Assembly: GCF_000283155.1 (NCBI RefSeq)
Contig: NW_004454163.1
Coordinates: forward strand, 424,148 to 488,147
DNA: 64,000 nucleotides
Origin: Ceratotherium simum simum
Taxonomy: Eukaryota; Chordata; Mammalia; Perissodactyla; Rhinocerotidae
Reading direction: 5' to 3'
Made by a program: the position numbers and the translations under genes. The notes beneath the pieces were generated by a model. It did no database searches, had not been told where the DNA came from, and worked only from the letters and a program-made list of their open reading frames with translations. Positions 1-11,949 of the stretch are shown here, in pieces. Each line of letters starts with the position of its first letter. The first letter of the stretch is position 1.

Positions 1-545
1 GCTGACTAAGAGTGGAACTTGAAGACTGTGTAGGAGTTTCTCATGGACTGTGCACTGGATGTCTCCCATTTGCTCCCGTAGATCTGCCTTCCTCTCTTCT
101 CCATCTTGCTCTCTGCTCCACAAAACCCACCTGTATGGGCTACATCTGCAGGTCTCTCTTGTGCTCTAACTTCCCACCGGTAAGTCCCAGAAGGCGATGT
201 GAGGGAGGGCAGAGAGTGAGGTTGTGGTATTTATTCCACAGGCTGCCCCCTGGAGGGGTTACCTCTGGCTGGTTGTCGCTTAATTAAAGGTCACTGCTCC
301 TCTCAAGGTGGCGGGTATTCACGGCTCTCTCCTTCTGGCTTCCACTCACTGCTTCCTCTGTTTGTCTCTTTGGGTCTAGGGATGGTGACCTCCCCACATC
401 ATCACTAGCCCCAGGGAACTGCATTATCTCTTTTGGTTTATCTACACCCTGCCCACACGTTTGCAAATAGTCCCTTTATTAAACTCTACTCAAAACACCC
501 TAATTTGAGTGCACCATCTGTTGCCTGCTGGGACCCTGACTGATA
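1..545 (+). repeat. Ancient interspersed repeat, copy A
   Basis: The stretch ends in a module reading 'gagtgcaccatctgttgcctgctgggaccctgactgataca' in sense, and the same module closes 15,640-16,065. Both copies also share a pyrimidine-rich body and a 'gcaaat..tccctttattaaactct' type segment. Recurrence within one window shows it is dispersed. I could not name the family; an old L1 3' UTR or an LTR are both possible. No coding frame here looks real. Confidence 0.55.
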
Positions 546-1679
546 CAGACTGTAAATTGTGTGAGGATGTGTCTGTCTTATGTACCCAATAAATGTTAGC
601 TATTTTTCATATTGCATGCTGATAATATTTTGAAATGTAAGCAATATTTTTTCTTTCAATATGGTCTATTATCACTTTACTATTCCCAATTAGAGCAGCT
701 GGACTGCTGATTTCACTGCTTCATTGAAAGGTTTGTTACAGCCATAAGCAGAGAAAAACTTGTATATATAAAATGAATAGACTCCAAAGGACATAAGGTT
801 TGGGAAAAACTCTCATAAGTCAGGCTACATAAAGTCGAGAAGAAGGATTCATGGAGTCTGGAGGGTCCTTTGAAGGGACATTGTACCTTTCCCTCCAACT
901 CCCACCAACAAAAGAAGTAAGCTTTGGTAGAAGAGAGTAGACAGAGCCCCTGCAGAGGACCTGAGGCATCCATGCATAGACATGATTATGCTTAGGGAGA
1001 TGACAGGACCCCAGGAAAAAGGCACTATCTAGGGGATCTAGGCAGAAATGTCAGAGAGTGTCTCATGGTTTTAGAGTGAGGCGGAAGTAGCAGAGTGAAT
1101 GGTCGAGTGGCCAAGAAGGGTGTGGAAATCGCAAAGATGGTTCCTAGGATTGCCCGGTCTGTGACCAAGGACTAGATGAAGACAGTACCATTATCAAGGA
1201 TGCAAGCATAGACTGATAAACATCACCATACCACTGCCCCTTCCCAGCACCTTGGGGCTCTGTGAGTGTCTCAGAACCTAGAAACAGCCCCAAGGAGATG
1301 GTAAAAGAGAAATGGACTCATGAATTGACTGGTAGTAAGTTTTAACTCCCCAGAAAAATGGAGCTCAAAATAAAAAAATTAATTTTAGTTATAAAGAGTA
1401 AGTTTTAGTTCTTGCATGCCCAAGATTGTGGGCACTGAGTCATACTTGTGATGTATTATTATTGTTACTGTTAATGAAGTGAGTAAGGATGGAGAGTTCT
1501 CCAGGCAGAGATAACAGTATGTTCTATGGTGAAGACATCTGAGAGAGCATAACCTCAGCAGGGAGCTTCCAGTGTGTGGAACTGGATGGGGGAGAAGTAG
1601 AAGATGAGCATAGAGATGCAAGTAGGGGATCACATTATGAATAACGATAACCATTTGCCAAGCAATTTCTATGTGGGAC
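546..1679. other. Unassigned intergenic sequence
   Basis: No gene, exon or RNA gene is visible. About 1,500-1,660 has the purine-rich look of a decayed antisense L2 3' region, but this is too degraded to call. Confidence 0.5.
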
Positions 1680-1860
1680 GCCCTCTGCTAATCACTATAA
1701 ATTCATTATTGCATTTAATGCTCCTGACAATCCTCATTTTACAGAGAAAAGTCAAAGCTGAAGGAGTTGGGTAAGTGCCTAAGTCACACAGCCAGTGAGT
1801 GGGGGAGCCAGGCTACAAGCCCAGGAGGGCGCAACTCTAAAACTCTGGCTTTTGGCCCCT
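1680..1860 (-). repeat. MIR SINE, antisense
   Basis: The plus strand carries the antisense MIR core in order: 'cctcattttacagagaaaa', a 'gtaagtgcctaagtcacacagccagtgag' region, then 'gagccaggctacaagccca'. MIR is an ancient tRNA-derived SINE of mammals, so this is a fossil. Confidence 0.75.
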
Positions 1861-1959
1861 GCCCAAACCTACCTTCTCAGAAAAGAGCACGCAGTCATGC
1901 CCCAGACTTGGAATTTTATTAAGTAGGTAAAGGAAAAAAGATTTACAAAGTTGGTGCTA

Positions 1960-2240
1960 TGATGAGATTTGTGCTTTAAAAAGAACATCCTATTACCAAT
2001 GTGGAGAAAAATTGCAGAGGTGCAGGACTGGAGGCAGGAAGACCAATTTAGAGGCTTTTCAATGGACCAAGTGAGGAGTGACAGGTCACAAAAGATCAGA
2101 AATTAAGAGAGTAACAGAGAGAATAGACAGTGCACAGCAGCCCAAGGCAACTGTTGGGATGAGTTACTGCTAGAGATAAACATGATGAAAGCAATTCCCA
2201 GGTTTCTGGCACTTGTAATTTCAGGGGCAACAGCTTTGTA
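1960..2240 (-). mobile_element. L2 LINE fragment, antisense
   Basis: The plus strand reads like reversed L2 reverse-transcriptase region: 'ggactggaggcaggaagacca', 'ttagaggctt', and later 'cccaggtttctggc'. L2 is a CR1-type non-LTR retrotransposon, inactive in placentals. No frame is open over a useful length. Confidence 0.6.
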
Positions 2241-2249
2241 CTTGTTTGT

Positions 2250-2460
2250 TAATAATAATGACAGTAAAAAATATTACCATGACAGTTATAAAGGAGACAG
2301 GAATTGCCTCTCTAGGCTTCAAGGAAGAGGTGACTTTTGAGCTGGGACTTGGAGAATGGGCAGAATTGGGACCTCCAGTGATGAGAGAGAGGTTAAGTGA
2401 GGAGACAGGAGAAATAATGCAGAAGGAGAGACAGATTTGTCAAAGATTTATTCCCTAGTA
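2250..2460 (-). mobile_element. L2 3' region, antisense
   Basis: The 'aggaagaggtgacttttgagctgggacttg' type segment matches the reversed L2 3' region. It lies after RT-like sequence rather than before it, so it is probably a separate insertion from 1,960-2,240. Confidence 0.45.
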
Positions 2461-2889
2461 TGTTTAGAGTAGTTTTATTCAAACACAATTTGAGCTACAT
2501 GTCACATTTATCTGTAATTTATTGGTGCTTCTTTAAATATAAGTTATAATAAGATTTGTCAAAGGAACACTGTATACTAGAAAATGTATGGAAATAAGTG
2601 AAAAAGGGGACATGTGACTTTTGCTGGTTCATGTAACAGTGGTTAGTTTTCATGTATTTCAGAACTGTGACTATAAAGCTCCAATTCATACCTAAAACCA
2701 TAGTGAAACCAGGTTTCTTTCTTAGGGAAGACTAGAGATAGCTAACAATTACAGTACGTGCCTTTGATGCTCTTGGATGTAGGTAGATCCAGGGAGGTAT
2801 TGCTGAATAAAGCTGAGCACCGGCATGTGAATTCTATTTGTTCCTATAATAGTAGCAACATAATACGTCTCACACTGACCACCTATTAC
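2461..2889. other. Unassigned intergenic sequence
   Basis: AT-rich and apparently single-copy. No coding or RNA feature seen. Confidence 0.5.
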
Positions 2890-3070
2890 ATCTCAAAGAC
2901 TGTTATTGACTATATATACATTATTTCTGACCCTCCCAACATTCTCGAAAACTATTATTCTCATTTTGCAGAGGAGAAAATTGAAGATCTCAGAGAGATC
3001 TTTACTTGATAGTAGGCATTGAAGTCGGAATTCAACCCCGATTCTCCCAAATCAAAATTCTGGCGTTTTT
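2890..3070 (-). repeat. MIR SINE, antisense
   Basis: Antisense MIR core: 'ttctcattttgcagaggagaaaattga', followed by a degraded 'gaattcaaccccgattct' segment corresponding to the SINE's tRNA-proximal half. Old and diverged. Confidence 0.65.
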
Positions 3071-3839
3071 CTTCTGTATTACACTGTATCTATATCAGTA
3101 AGCTGCTGTATTCCATCGTTGCACTGAAATAGGGATAGATTTGTCATAAAAAATGTGAATCTGAAATTATTTTATGATTCTGCAATATTTTCTGGTTTCA
3201 AAAAAGAAGAACATTCTGTGAAAGAATGGAGCACATATACTCTTTTCATAGTTCCCTTTCCCAAGGCAGGAGACTATGTATCTGGTAATACAGGGAAAAA
3301 ATCCACAAAATGAAAAGAATAGGAGCACAGAGGCAATGTAGCCAATTTGCCTACATCTGCTCTGAACTGTTCCAGCTAATGGATTTAGCTCCAAACTTTC
3401 ATTCTGGACTATGTTACATGAAAGAAGCTGTGTTTCTTCTTATTTATTTCGGTTTCCAAAAGTAGAATATTTGGTTATTTTAGGAATTGACAGAAATTCC
3501 ATAGCATCCATGATGAACATTCTCCAAGGAGCAAAGAGGCCAAAAATATATGCTTTTAGCAGATTTTGAGCCTTCATTTTGTCTTAGCCTACAAATGTCA
3601 TAATCCAACCAAACAGTTCTGAATTCTCAGCTCTATTTTTGTGTTCTGACTCTCATCTGGAAATCATTTATTCTAAACTATACAAAGGAACATATTTCAA
3701 ACATAATTTAGGTTCAATGCATAATTTCTGGTCTACCTTGCAAAAGTTTGTTAAAGCTTGAACAATAGAGTATTTAATTGTGCTCTCTCTCAAAAAAATA
3801 GATAGGTATGGCTCAAATACTTTTTATTTATCATTAAAA
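3071..3839. other. Unassigned intergenic sequence
   Basis: AT-rich and low in CpG. Nothing recognisable. Confidence 0.5.
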
Positions 3840-4075
3840 AACTGCTGCAAATGCTGTTGTGTGGCAGTGACAAAAGGGAGCTAATTAGCTGTATTTTTTA
3901 TGACATTTTCCCATGATCCTTTTGCGTGACAGGGACTGCTTGAGACATATTATTGGGTTGCAACGTTCAATGTCTTGGATCATCTCGAGGAGCGGGCAAG
4001 AGCTGTTATTGGGAGACAGAGGGCGTAGGAAGGCGAGCTGAGGTCCTAACCAAGGAGCCGAAGGAGTAAGAAGCC
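3840..4075. promoter_or_regulatory. Candidate conserved noncoding element
   Basis: This segment is not recognisably repetitive. It keeps about eight CpGs in roughly 150 bp (3,924-4,060) while its flanks have almost none. It contains a perfect 12-bp palindrome, AGCTAATTAGCT, at 3,879-3,890, with the TAATTA core that homeodomain proteins bind. No long open frame with splice signals is present, so a regulatory element is the likelier reading. This is inference without alignment. Confidence 0.35.
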
Positions 4076-4134
4076 TTTCTTCTCAATTTCTTCTACACTC
4101 ATATTTAAATAAATTATACACATAAATGATTTTA

Positions 4135-4215
4135 TACATATATATATATATATGTATATCTATCTATATATGCATACATACGCATATATACATATGTATG
4201 AATGTACATACATCA
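4135..4215. repeat. TA/CATA microsatellite
   Basis: Alternating purine-pyrimidine run starting with about ten TA units and passing into mixed TATC and CATA units. It can fold back on itself and is probably length-polymorphic. Confidence 0.85.
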
Positions 4216-4354
4216 TGTGGTATTGTTTCATTTGGGGTCACTTTGCCTAAAATGTTAAGGCTTTTTTAAAAAAATAAAAATACAACAGAACAAGAAGCCC
4301 CCACACCGCCCACCAAATTTATTTTACAAAATTTCCATAGCATTCCTGTTGCAC

Positions 4355-4640
4355 GTTCTATTTACAGTTTGACGTTCTCCCAATTTTTGACGGATATTCT
4401 CCTGGAACCAGTTTTCATCAACGCGACTCTTGTCTTCATGTAAAGAGCCACAGCGAAAAGACGAGCAGACATATGCACATATCTGCTGTGACATATGCTT
4501 GATGAGGAAACTCCTGAGCAGAGAATGTGAGTCAAAGCGGTGGGATGCAAATATGAAGAGACCTTCAGAACACATGGCTTTGATGGGAAGAGCTGGCAAA
4601 GCCAGGAGAAAATTACTAATATGTCTTCGCAAGACTATTG
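4355..4640. promoter_or_regulatory. Candidate conserved noncoding element with octamer and E-boxes
   Basis: CpG-retaining, non-repetitive DNA with at least six CpGs in 4,370-4,545. Visible motifs are an octamer ATGCAAAT at 4,545-4,552 and two CATATG E-boxes at 4,470-4,475 and 4,492-4,497. Both strands have roughly 70-100-codon open frames, but their start and stop context is unremarkable and neither protein looks familiar. Function as an enhancer is inferred only. Confidence 0.33.
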
Positions 4641-7400
4641 GGATAGTTTAATTAAATAGGCAAATTCCTGATATTCATGGGCATTCCTCTTGCATATTTA
4701 AAAATCCGCATGTTAAAACACTTGAGCATGTAGTATGTTTAAACACAACAGGGAAAGTTTTGCAAAGTTGGTAATCGGTGCTGCTTTGGAAAATAACGAA
4801 GTTGAAAAAACTTCTCTCTGTGCTGCTTTAACCTCTTTAGTATCATTTTTTCAAAATACCTATGCAAATTTGTGTAATCTGCCTGATATTGAGTAGGTTA
4901 ATTTTTCATCTAGTACACAATAAATGAAGCATCCTAGTAAACGTAAAAAAATTGTTTTATTTCTTATGCAATGATGAGAAAGAATCTTAAACTGTCTAAA
5001 AAATGTCTGTCCAATATAATCTGATATGAGAGAGATCAATAGAAAGAGATTTAAAAGATCAGGGTGCAGTTTTGGTGTTAAAAAATTGGCAATAGCCACT
5101 ATTTCCTGATAATGGACCCAATTTATCTTTCTTGAAATGACAACCAGGCGCTATTACAGGGCAAAGGAACTTCAGCAAATCTTCTTTAAAATTTGTTGCA
5201 TGTGATAGAGTAGTTTTTTTATGCGGGAAAAGAAAAAAACATTGCTCAGGTGGGATTAACATCATGGGCTGTGGGATACATACGTTAATTAGGGTTGAAA
5301 TTAGAATGTGGTCATAATAATGGATTGATTTGAATTAGAAGCCATAATATAACGAGTACATATCTTGAGCTAAATCGCAGCAAGTATATATTTGACTTTG
5401 ACCTTGAATTGAGCTTTGATGGAAAATAAAGAAAGGAAAATAAGAGAGAGAGAAGAGTGGAGGCAAAGGGATGCTCAGATGAAGATGTGGAGAATGGTGA
5501 AAGAGTAAGGGCACCGAGTCCACAGCATAGATTTGTGGAACACAAAGTAGTTAGAGAAGGCCAGAAATAAAAAAACAGGGGGTCTATATTTTTACTCCTT
5601 TTGGTTTCCCTTTCTTTCCAGTTTTCCACTTCTTGAATCAGTTAATATTCTTTTCACTAACTCTGTTGTGGTGGCCTGAGAGGCTGGTAGGATTTGCCCG
5701 CCTGACACTATTGATACATAATACATTAAATGGAATAATATTCTCATCTTTTGAGCCTTGAGTTTCATTATCACTGGACTACTTTGATAGCATTAAGCTA
5801 CTTGACAGACATGGAGGAACTCTACACACACTGCACACGGCTGTATATATCTGTTTGTATATTTACGGAGATAGCTAAGCTCCCAACTCCTAATAAAGGC
5901 ATAGTCCTTTAAAATCAAGCTATAATTATTTCTCTTTAAATGTAATGTTTAGCTACATTTATCCTTCACCTATTAGCCAAACTAAATATATGAATTATAT
6001 AGCACAAACGAAGATTTTGAATTCTACAAGCTAAGTCACAAGTATCTGTCTCCCTTTATTCTATTCATGTAAGTGAGGCTACGTACTCTTCAAAGATGAA
6101 TACGAGGAGTGACCTTTTTCTGTTGAATATATGGGATTTCCATACTAATGGGAAGGTGAAGTCCTATGCATAAGAAGCCTCTTACTTACAATATTGTAGT
6201 CAATCAGGAAATATCAAAATGTTATAAAAAAGATTGTTAAAATGGATGAAGTTGTGTAAAAATGGTATGAGAAGAAATCAGAGATTGTCATAAATTGGAA
6301 TAATGCAGAGCTAGCAATAAGAAATCAGTAAATAGAAATAAATTAAAGATAAAATTATTTAAATGAACAAAAATTGGGTCATCAAAATTGGATAGTGTTT
6401 TATTATGGTGAATAAAAATAAGCCTTTTCATCACATACATCATGAATTCACTAAAGGAACATGCTTTAAATTGTTTGGTTATGCTGATGGCTTTGTGTTC
6501 ATCTACCTACTCTTTTGCATGTTGCTTTTAAAGAATTCTGCATATCTTTTGATTACAATTGGCTCGGGTATGGGCTGTAGTTATGGTTAAGGAATAAAGA
6601 GGGAAATATTCCTCAAAGGACAGAAACTCAGCCCTTGACTCATGGTAAACTAGTTACTTTATTTATCACAGGTGGTGATAAGATTAAGTGAATAGAAATC
6701 AAACCCCAGTTTCAAGGATCTGGTGCCTACTTTCCGGGAAGCTAATGACCAAGCAAAATAAAAAGTTTAAACTAAAAAGGGAAATTAAAAAAATACCATT
6801 TATGAATGAGCCCTCTCTCCATTATTGTTTCCCATTTTATTTTGTGTGTGTTTTCACATTTTTGTTGTCTTTTATTGAGGGTTTGGGATGTTTGTAGTGG
6901 GGAGTCAAGGAGTAAAAAATTAAAATTTGCTTCTGGATTTCATAACCAAAGAAATTTAGAGGGCTTTATGGATGTTCAATGTAGCAGTTTTCTCTTCTGC
7001 AATTTCACTGAAAGTGGCCAACCATCAGATTATCTAATTAGGGTTACTAACTGGATAGAGGTGGAACAAGCATTTATTTTACAGTGTTATGGGTATTTGA
7101 ATATGTGTTTAAAAAGTCCTGGCTAGTATGATCCTTGGTCCTACTCTCTTTTGAAAGACACTTTGAGTTATCTACCCGTGGATCAACCACCAAATTGAGG
7201 ACTTGAGTTTTGTATTATAGAATCCTTAGTAGGAACTGAAATGTCAATAATAATTTTTTTGTAGAAACTTGCATTCATAACAATTGATTTACTTCTGAAA
7301 ATCAATTCCAAAGCCATAACTATAATTACTTCAGACCCAGATTCAAGATACCTTATATCACCAACATTGGAGAGTATCGTAACATACAGGCTCTGAGCTC
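4641..7400. other. Unassigned AT-rich sequence
   Basis: No gene or recognisable repeat. A purine-rich patch at about 5,410-5,560 could be decayed antisense L2. Open frames here (up to about 106 codons at 6,806-7,126) have no splice, promoter or family support. Confidence 0.5.
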
Positions 7401-7404
7401 CTTC

Positions 7405-7595
7405 AGAGCTAAATCTTGATGTGAAATTAAATGGTGCTTCAAATGCTAATGTGTATACCAGTCACCAGAAATCTTGTTGAAACGTAGATTTGATTTCATT
7501 TTGTCTGGGGTGAGGCTTGTAATTCTTCCTTTCTAACAAGTTCCTTGGTGATGCTGATGTGGCAATGCTGAGTTCCACACTATATAACAAAGGAA
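7405..7595. mobile_element. MER5-like hAT DNA transposon fossil
   Basis: Shows 'gtcaccagaaatcttgttgaaacgtagattt', then 'tttctaacaagttccttggtgatgctgatg'. This is the layout of the nonautonomous hAT element MER5 ('cacctgg..gcttgttaaaacacagatt' to 'aacaagttcccaggtgatgctgatg'). Degraded and non-coding. Confidence 0.6.
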
Positions 7596-7837
7596 AAATG
7601 GCATTCAAGTTCGTCCTAATGAAAGAAGCGGATGAATAATCAAAAATTCCATCCTAACTGGCTTTAGAATATTCTTTTGCACTTATCTGATTATAAGTTT
7701 ATATTACATTTTAAAAATTTAAACTATTTTAATTGAAACATTCAAAAGAACAACTACAAAGATTTGGGAAACCCTAGAATGTGGCAATAATTCCCTGATA
7801 TACTCCTCTCAATCACTGCAATGTTTTTCTTCTTTCT

Positions 7838-8082
7838 TTGGTTTTGGTGAGGAAGATTAGCCCTGAGCTAACAGCTGTTACCAATCCTCCTATTTTTGCT
7901 GAGGAAGATTGGCCCTGGGCTAACATCAGTGCCCATCTTCCTCTACTTTATATGTGGGACTCCTGCCACAGCATGGCTTGATAAGCAGTGTGTAGGTCCA
8001 TGCCTGGGGTCTGAACCTGTGAACCCTGGGCCAGCAAAGCCTAGCGTGCAAACTTAACCACTATGCCACTGTGTGGGCCCCC
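7838..8082 (-). mobile_element. ERE SINE, antisense
   Basis: A tRNA-derived equid/perissodactyl SINE read backwards: A-tail side at the left ('gaggaagattagccctgagctaac'), duplicated body module ('gaggaagattggccctgggctaac'), and tRNA-related head at the right ending 'gtgtgggccccc'. An imperfect TSD related to TTGCAATTTTCTT flanks it. The head has lost most CpGs, so this is an older copy. Confidence 0.92.
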
Positions 8083-8377
8083 ATTGCAATTTTCTTTGGA
8101 GAGGCAATATAATCAATTTACATGCCAGTTCTTGACAATGTGGACTTGCTTTCTTTTCCTCTTAGAATCTTGTCTGTCTAGTTTCCTTTTTAGGACACAT
8201 TTAAGTTCCTGTCTCAGGGAAGGGATGTGTTGGATTGTTTATAAGTTTTCCTATTGAAGTATTGTTAAAGACGGTAGATGGATTCCCAAGGCAACACAGA
8301 AAAATATTTTGTCTATGTGATATCGGACTAGATAAAAAAAAAATTCCAGGCTGTGAGAGTAGGGAGTTTTGTAGAAA

Positions 8378-8418
8378 AGGAGCAGGAGGAGGAAGAGGAG
8401 GAAGAAAAGGGGAGGTTG
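8378..8418 (+). repeat. GGA-rich purine tract
   Basis: Nearly pure purine run of GGA, GAA and AAG units just upstream of 'ggttgctgctttcctggg'. Could be a decayed microsatellite. Confidence 0.7.
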
Positions 8419-8639
8419 CTGCTTTCCTGGGTGTGAAGCCAAACCTTGCTGAGATTTCCAAACGGCAAAGTATGCCTTTGGCACTGAGTCATTTTCAAAT
8501 ATTCGTCTATCTTTCCATTTTAGCCATTTCCCCATGATCCCCAAAGTTCCATGTATTCAAATTACCTAAGCCTTATCAAAATAGGTGATGCACAGGGCCC
8601 CATGCAGAGGCAAAGACTGTGCTGTGCACACCTCCAGGG

Positions 8640-8825
8640 GACAACAGTTTCTGGAATTAAATAACATGCATCAGAATTGCCTGCAGATACCTGTTTGAAT
8701 GCAAATTCCTGTACCTACTTCAAGCCTACTGATTTAGAATCTCTGAGATGGGGCCAAAAACTTTGCATTTCTCCCAAATTCTATAATACGATGTTGCATA
8801 CACTACAGTATAAGGACCACTAGCC
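8640..8825. mobile_element. MER5-like hAT DNA transposon fossil
   Basis: Carries 'catcagaattgcctgcagatacctgttt', 'tactgatttagaatctctgagatggggcc' and 'tttgcatttctcccaa', in MER5 order, ending near 'aggaccactag'. Second copy in the window after 7,405-7,595. Confidence 0.6.
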
Positions 8826-9507
8826 TACATTTTGCATGTTATATAGTCCTGCTGTATTGCACATAATTGTTATTCTGCAGCCCCCACAAATTAAAAATAT
8901 ATTGTCTTTAACATAGCTTGATGAGATATTGTTGAAGAGACACAGATGTTTGGATTTTAAAAGAGAATTACTGTTAAGTAAAATGTTACTCTCTTTGGCA
9001 GAATTGTAGTTATTAGGACAGAGAGAAGGGATTTCTGAGATAAGTATATTTAGGAAGAAAAGAGATATGTTGGGGGTAGGTGGAACTACATGGACAGGAT
9101 ATTTATAACTGAGATTTTCCTCTGGAGTAAAATCTTCAAAGATGTTTCTCAGAAGAGAAACAACTTCCTCTCTTCCTTATGAACTGAAAGATTCCATAGA
9201 TAGTTATAAGCCCCAACGCACCCACACACAGTCATGTATAGTTATCTTAGTAGTGATAAGGCAGGCTCTATAGGTGATAGAAATTTGGAGGCAGAGGCAA
9301 CCGTTTTGGTTTGTGGATAATTTTTAAATCATATGATGGTACATAAGGGCTGTGTGGTTTCATTATATTTTCCAGGTGACTGAAGCAGCGTCAGGGAGGA
9401 AGTAGCAATTTCCTTGTTGCACAAATATCTACTTCTGAGTCCTTCCCGCTGAACCAGTCAAAAAAACATTTGATGAAATTAGCAGCATAATGTGGTTAAT
9501 ACCAGTA
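8826..9507. other. Unassigned intergenic sequence
   Basis: Nothing recognisable as coding, RNA or a classified repeat. Confidence 0.5.
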
Positions 9508-9598
9508 TTTTCTTTTTCTTTCTCTCCTTCTCTTTCTCTCTCTCTTTCTCTTTCCTTCCTTTCTTCCTTCTTTCTCTCTTTCTTTCCTTCTTTCTTTC
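9508..9598 (+). repeat. CT/TTTC polypyrimidine tract
   Basis: About 90 bases of uninterrupted pyrimidines built from CT, TTTC and TTCC units. Long homopurine-homopyrimidine mirror-like tracts can form triplex (H-DNA). It has no simple SINE A-tail context, so it looks like a free microsatellite. Confidence 0.9.
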
Positions 9599-10639
9599 GG
9601 GATGGAGGAGGCTGTTTGTTGGCTGAATTTAGATTTACTATGTAAAATATGCTCACAGTTAATTGAAGGTGATTTATGGTTATAACCTTAAATAGAGAGA
9701 GGAGAGGTGTAAGACTGAGATGAAAAGTCACAGACCTTAAAAGTCCAACTTTGATTCTGGCTAGGGCTCCACACAGACATTCTCCTTTTAGTCTTTATTC
9801 ATTTCCTGCTCCCACTCTTCATCTGCAAAATGGTGAAGTAATAACTACTGTGTAGCAATGTTCTCTGGGTGTAATCAATGTTTTGCCCAAGATGAAAAGT
9901 AGTTTATGTGTGGAATGAACATTATTACTTTAATTTTGACCACATGCCGTGCATGAAATAGGTCATTAGGCAAAAAGTTTTCTTTTAAACTCAGAAGTAG
10001 AATATGATAAGACACAGTGAAAACACACTATTTCACAAACGCAGTGAGATGAAAAGTTCAGTATCTGCTGTAGTAAAAGTCTTCATACATTTTAAAAACA
10101 GCACGAGGTTTAGGTGCTTGTTTTTCTGAGAATAACTCTTGCTAGTTCTTGGGAAGGGAGGTTAAGGACCACCAAGATCATTGACGGTAGACTCCTTAGA
10201 ACCCTTCCATGAGTGGAAGGGACTCCAGAGGGAAAAGAAAAGATAATGTGAAGATAAAACAGCCCAGTTCCTTCCTAAAGTCCTTGTCTAACATATAGGG
10301 TCCCTCAGTCCTCCAGCTAACTCATATTTGACCATAAGTTGTGGCCTTGTTGTGAGACAAGACTCAGAATTCCTAGAGAGAAGAGGCTGATGCTTCTTTC
10401 AACCTTCTAGACCCAATACACAAGGTTCTTTAAAATTTAGAGTGATCTACTAAGGAAAAACTATGAGAAAGGCAGTATTTGCTTCAAAATACTCTTGAAA
10501 TAAACTCTCAATGGCTCTGGGGATAACTGGGGGATTGGATTTTAGCGGAGGGAAGTTGACTAAAGACAAGTCAGTGATTTGACTTGGCATATGCTGTCCC
10601 GTACATGTAACTATTTAAATTAAAACTAAAAATATAGTT
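9599..10639. other. Unassigned intergenic sequence
   Basis: No supported gene or repeat. Confidence 0.5.
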
Positions 10640-10770
10640 TGTCAGTCATTCTGGCATATTTCAAGTACTCAATATCCACATGTGGCTAATGGCTATTGTA
10701 TCAAATATACAGATATAGAACATGTTTATCATTGTAGAAAGTTCTATTGACAAGCACTGGACTAGACTTT
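10640..10770. mobile_element. Probable ancient DNA transposon fossil
   Basis: The pattern 'catatttcaagtactcaatatccacatgtggctaatggct' and 'tagaaagttctattgacaagcactgg' is a widely dispersed mammalian repeat I recognise as a nonautonomous DNA transposon; I am not sure of the family name. Confidence 0.5.
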
Positions 10771-11949
10771 TATGGGCCAAATTGCCCATAATGAAATGTC
10801 TTTCTGCATCTTGAACAGGCCTCAAGTCTGACCTGGTGCCTATGCTTACTTCTCTTTTCAAAGTTGTGAAATAATCACCTATGCTTCAAATTTTAGGACT
10901 CTCTATGTTCAGCAGTAGGATTTCCATTTGAAATGGGGATCCCAAACACTAGACTGCTTGTAGTAATATGGGCTCTTCTAATCAATCTATCAGTCATACA
11001 GGCAAGTAAGAAAGCACATATTGGACAGCAACTATTTGGGCTGTTAGCAATGTTTGGGCACAAAGGAGATAGAAGAAAAAATGTGGTCTTTATTCTAAAG
11101 ATGTTCATATGACTCTGAGGAACAGTTACCTGTAATGGAAAAAAACATGGAACAGGGTTACACATAAACTTAAATGTGTGCTCTAGTGCTTTGAGTTTTG
11201 AAAGAAAAAGCGCATCTTCCCAAAGCTTCAGGGCTCTTCTCTGGTGTGGTTAATGGCAACCTCTTTGAGGGGACCGGATGGGATTTGAGGGTAAATATGC
11301 CAGAATTCCTGAGCTTAGGTGGAAGGTAGAGGTAGAGGGTGAGTGACAGCGGGTTTTGACGTATTTTTTTTTTGTTTTAGAAACACAAAAATTCTTTCTT
11401 CAGGCAGTTGGTGACAGCACTATGATGCTGGATCTTGTGTGTAGCATAAGATATTTTTACCTTTTCTATTTATAGAAACACTGAAAGACAGCTTTCCCAC
11501 TCGCCACAATTCTTTGTCCGTATTCCTCAGGCTTCTAGATAACTAAAAAAACAACCAATCAACTAACTTTCCAACTTCAGATCAAACGTGAGGAAATCAA
11601 TGGCATTCAATCAAAGAATGAGAGGTACCCAAATCATTTAGTTCTCTGTTTTGGGGAAAAATAGATGCCTGTATATAATGCTCACCATTCTGGCAAACAT
11701 GAAGGAAAAAACCAAACAGTGTGGAACCTATGAAGAGATTTGGTAACAGAAAAGGGATAAATAATACATACATAATAAATAAATACTTATTTCATTGTAG
11801 CTGTAGTCAGTATAAAATTTTGAAAACAATTAAATTTTATAAAATATTATATATATGACAATATAGAAAAGAAATGACATAAGATGATAGAAATGAAAAA
11901 AATGTGTGGGCCAAGAGATAGAAAGAAATATAAAAGTCATTACGTACAA
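10771..11949. other. Unassigned, partly decayed-repeat sequence
   Basis: No gene seen. 10,960-11,160 is weakly reminiscent of an antisense L2 3' end ('ggagatagaagaaaaaatgtggtc'). Confidence 0.45.

Noticed and set aside
4324..4651. Roughly 70-100-codon frames on both strands at 4.3-4.65 kb as a gene
   Set aside because: Frames overlap on opposite strands with no splice or promoter support; the CpG retention fits a noncoding element as well.
9429..9731. 100-codon minus-strand frame rich in Lys/Glu/Arg
   Set aside because: It reads through the polypyrimidine tract; the protein is a microsatellite translation.
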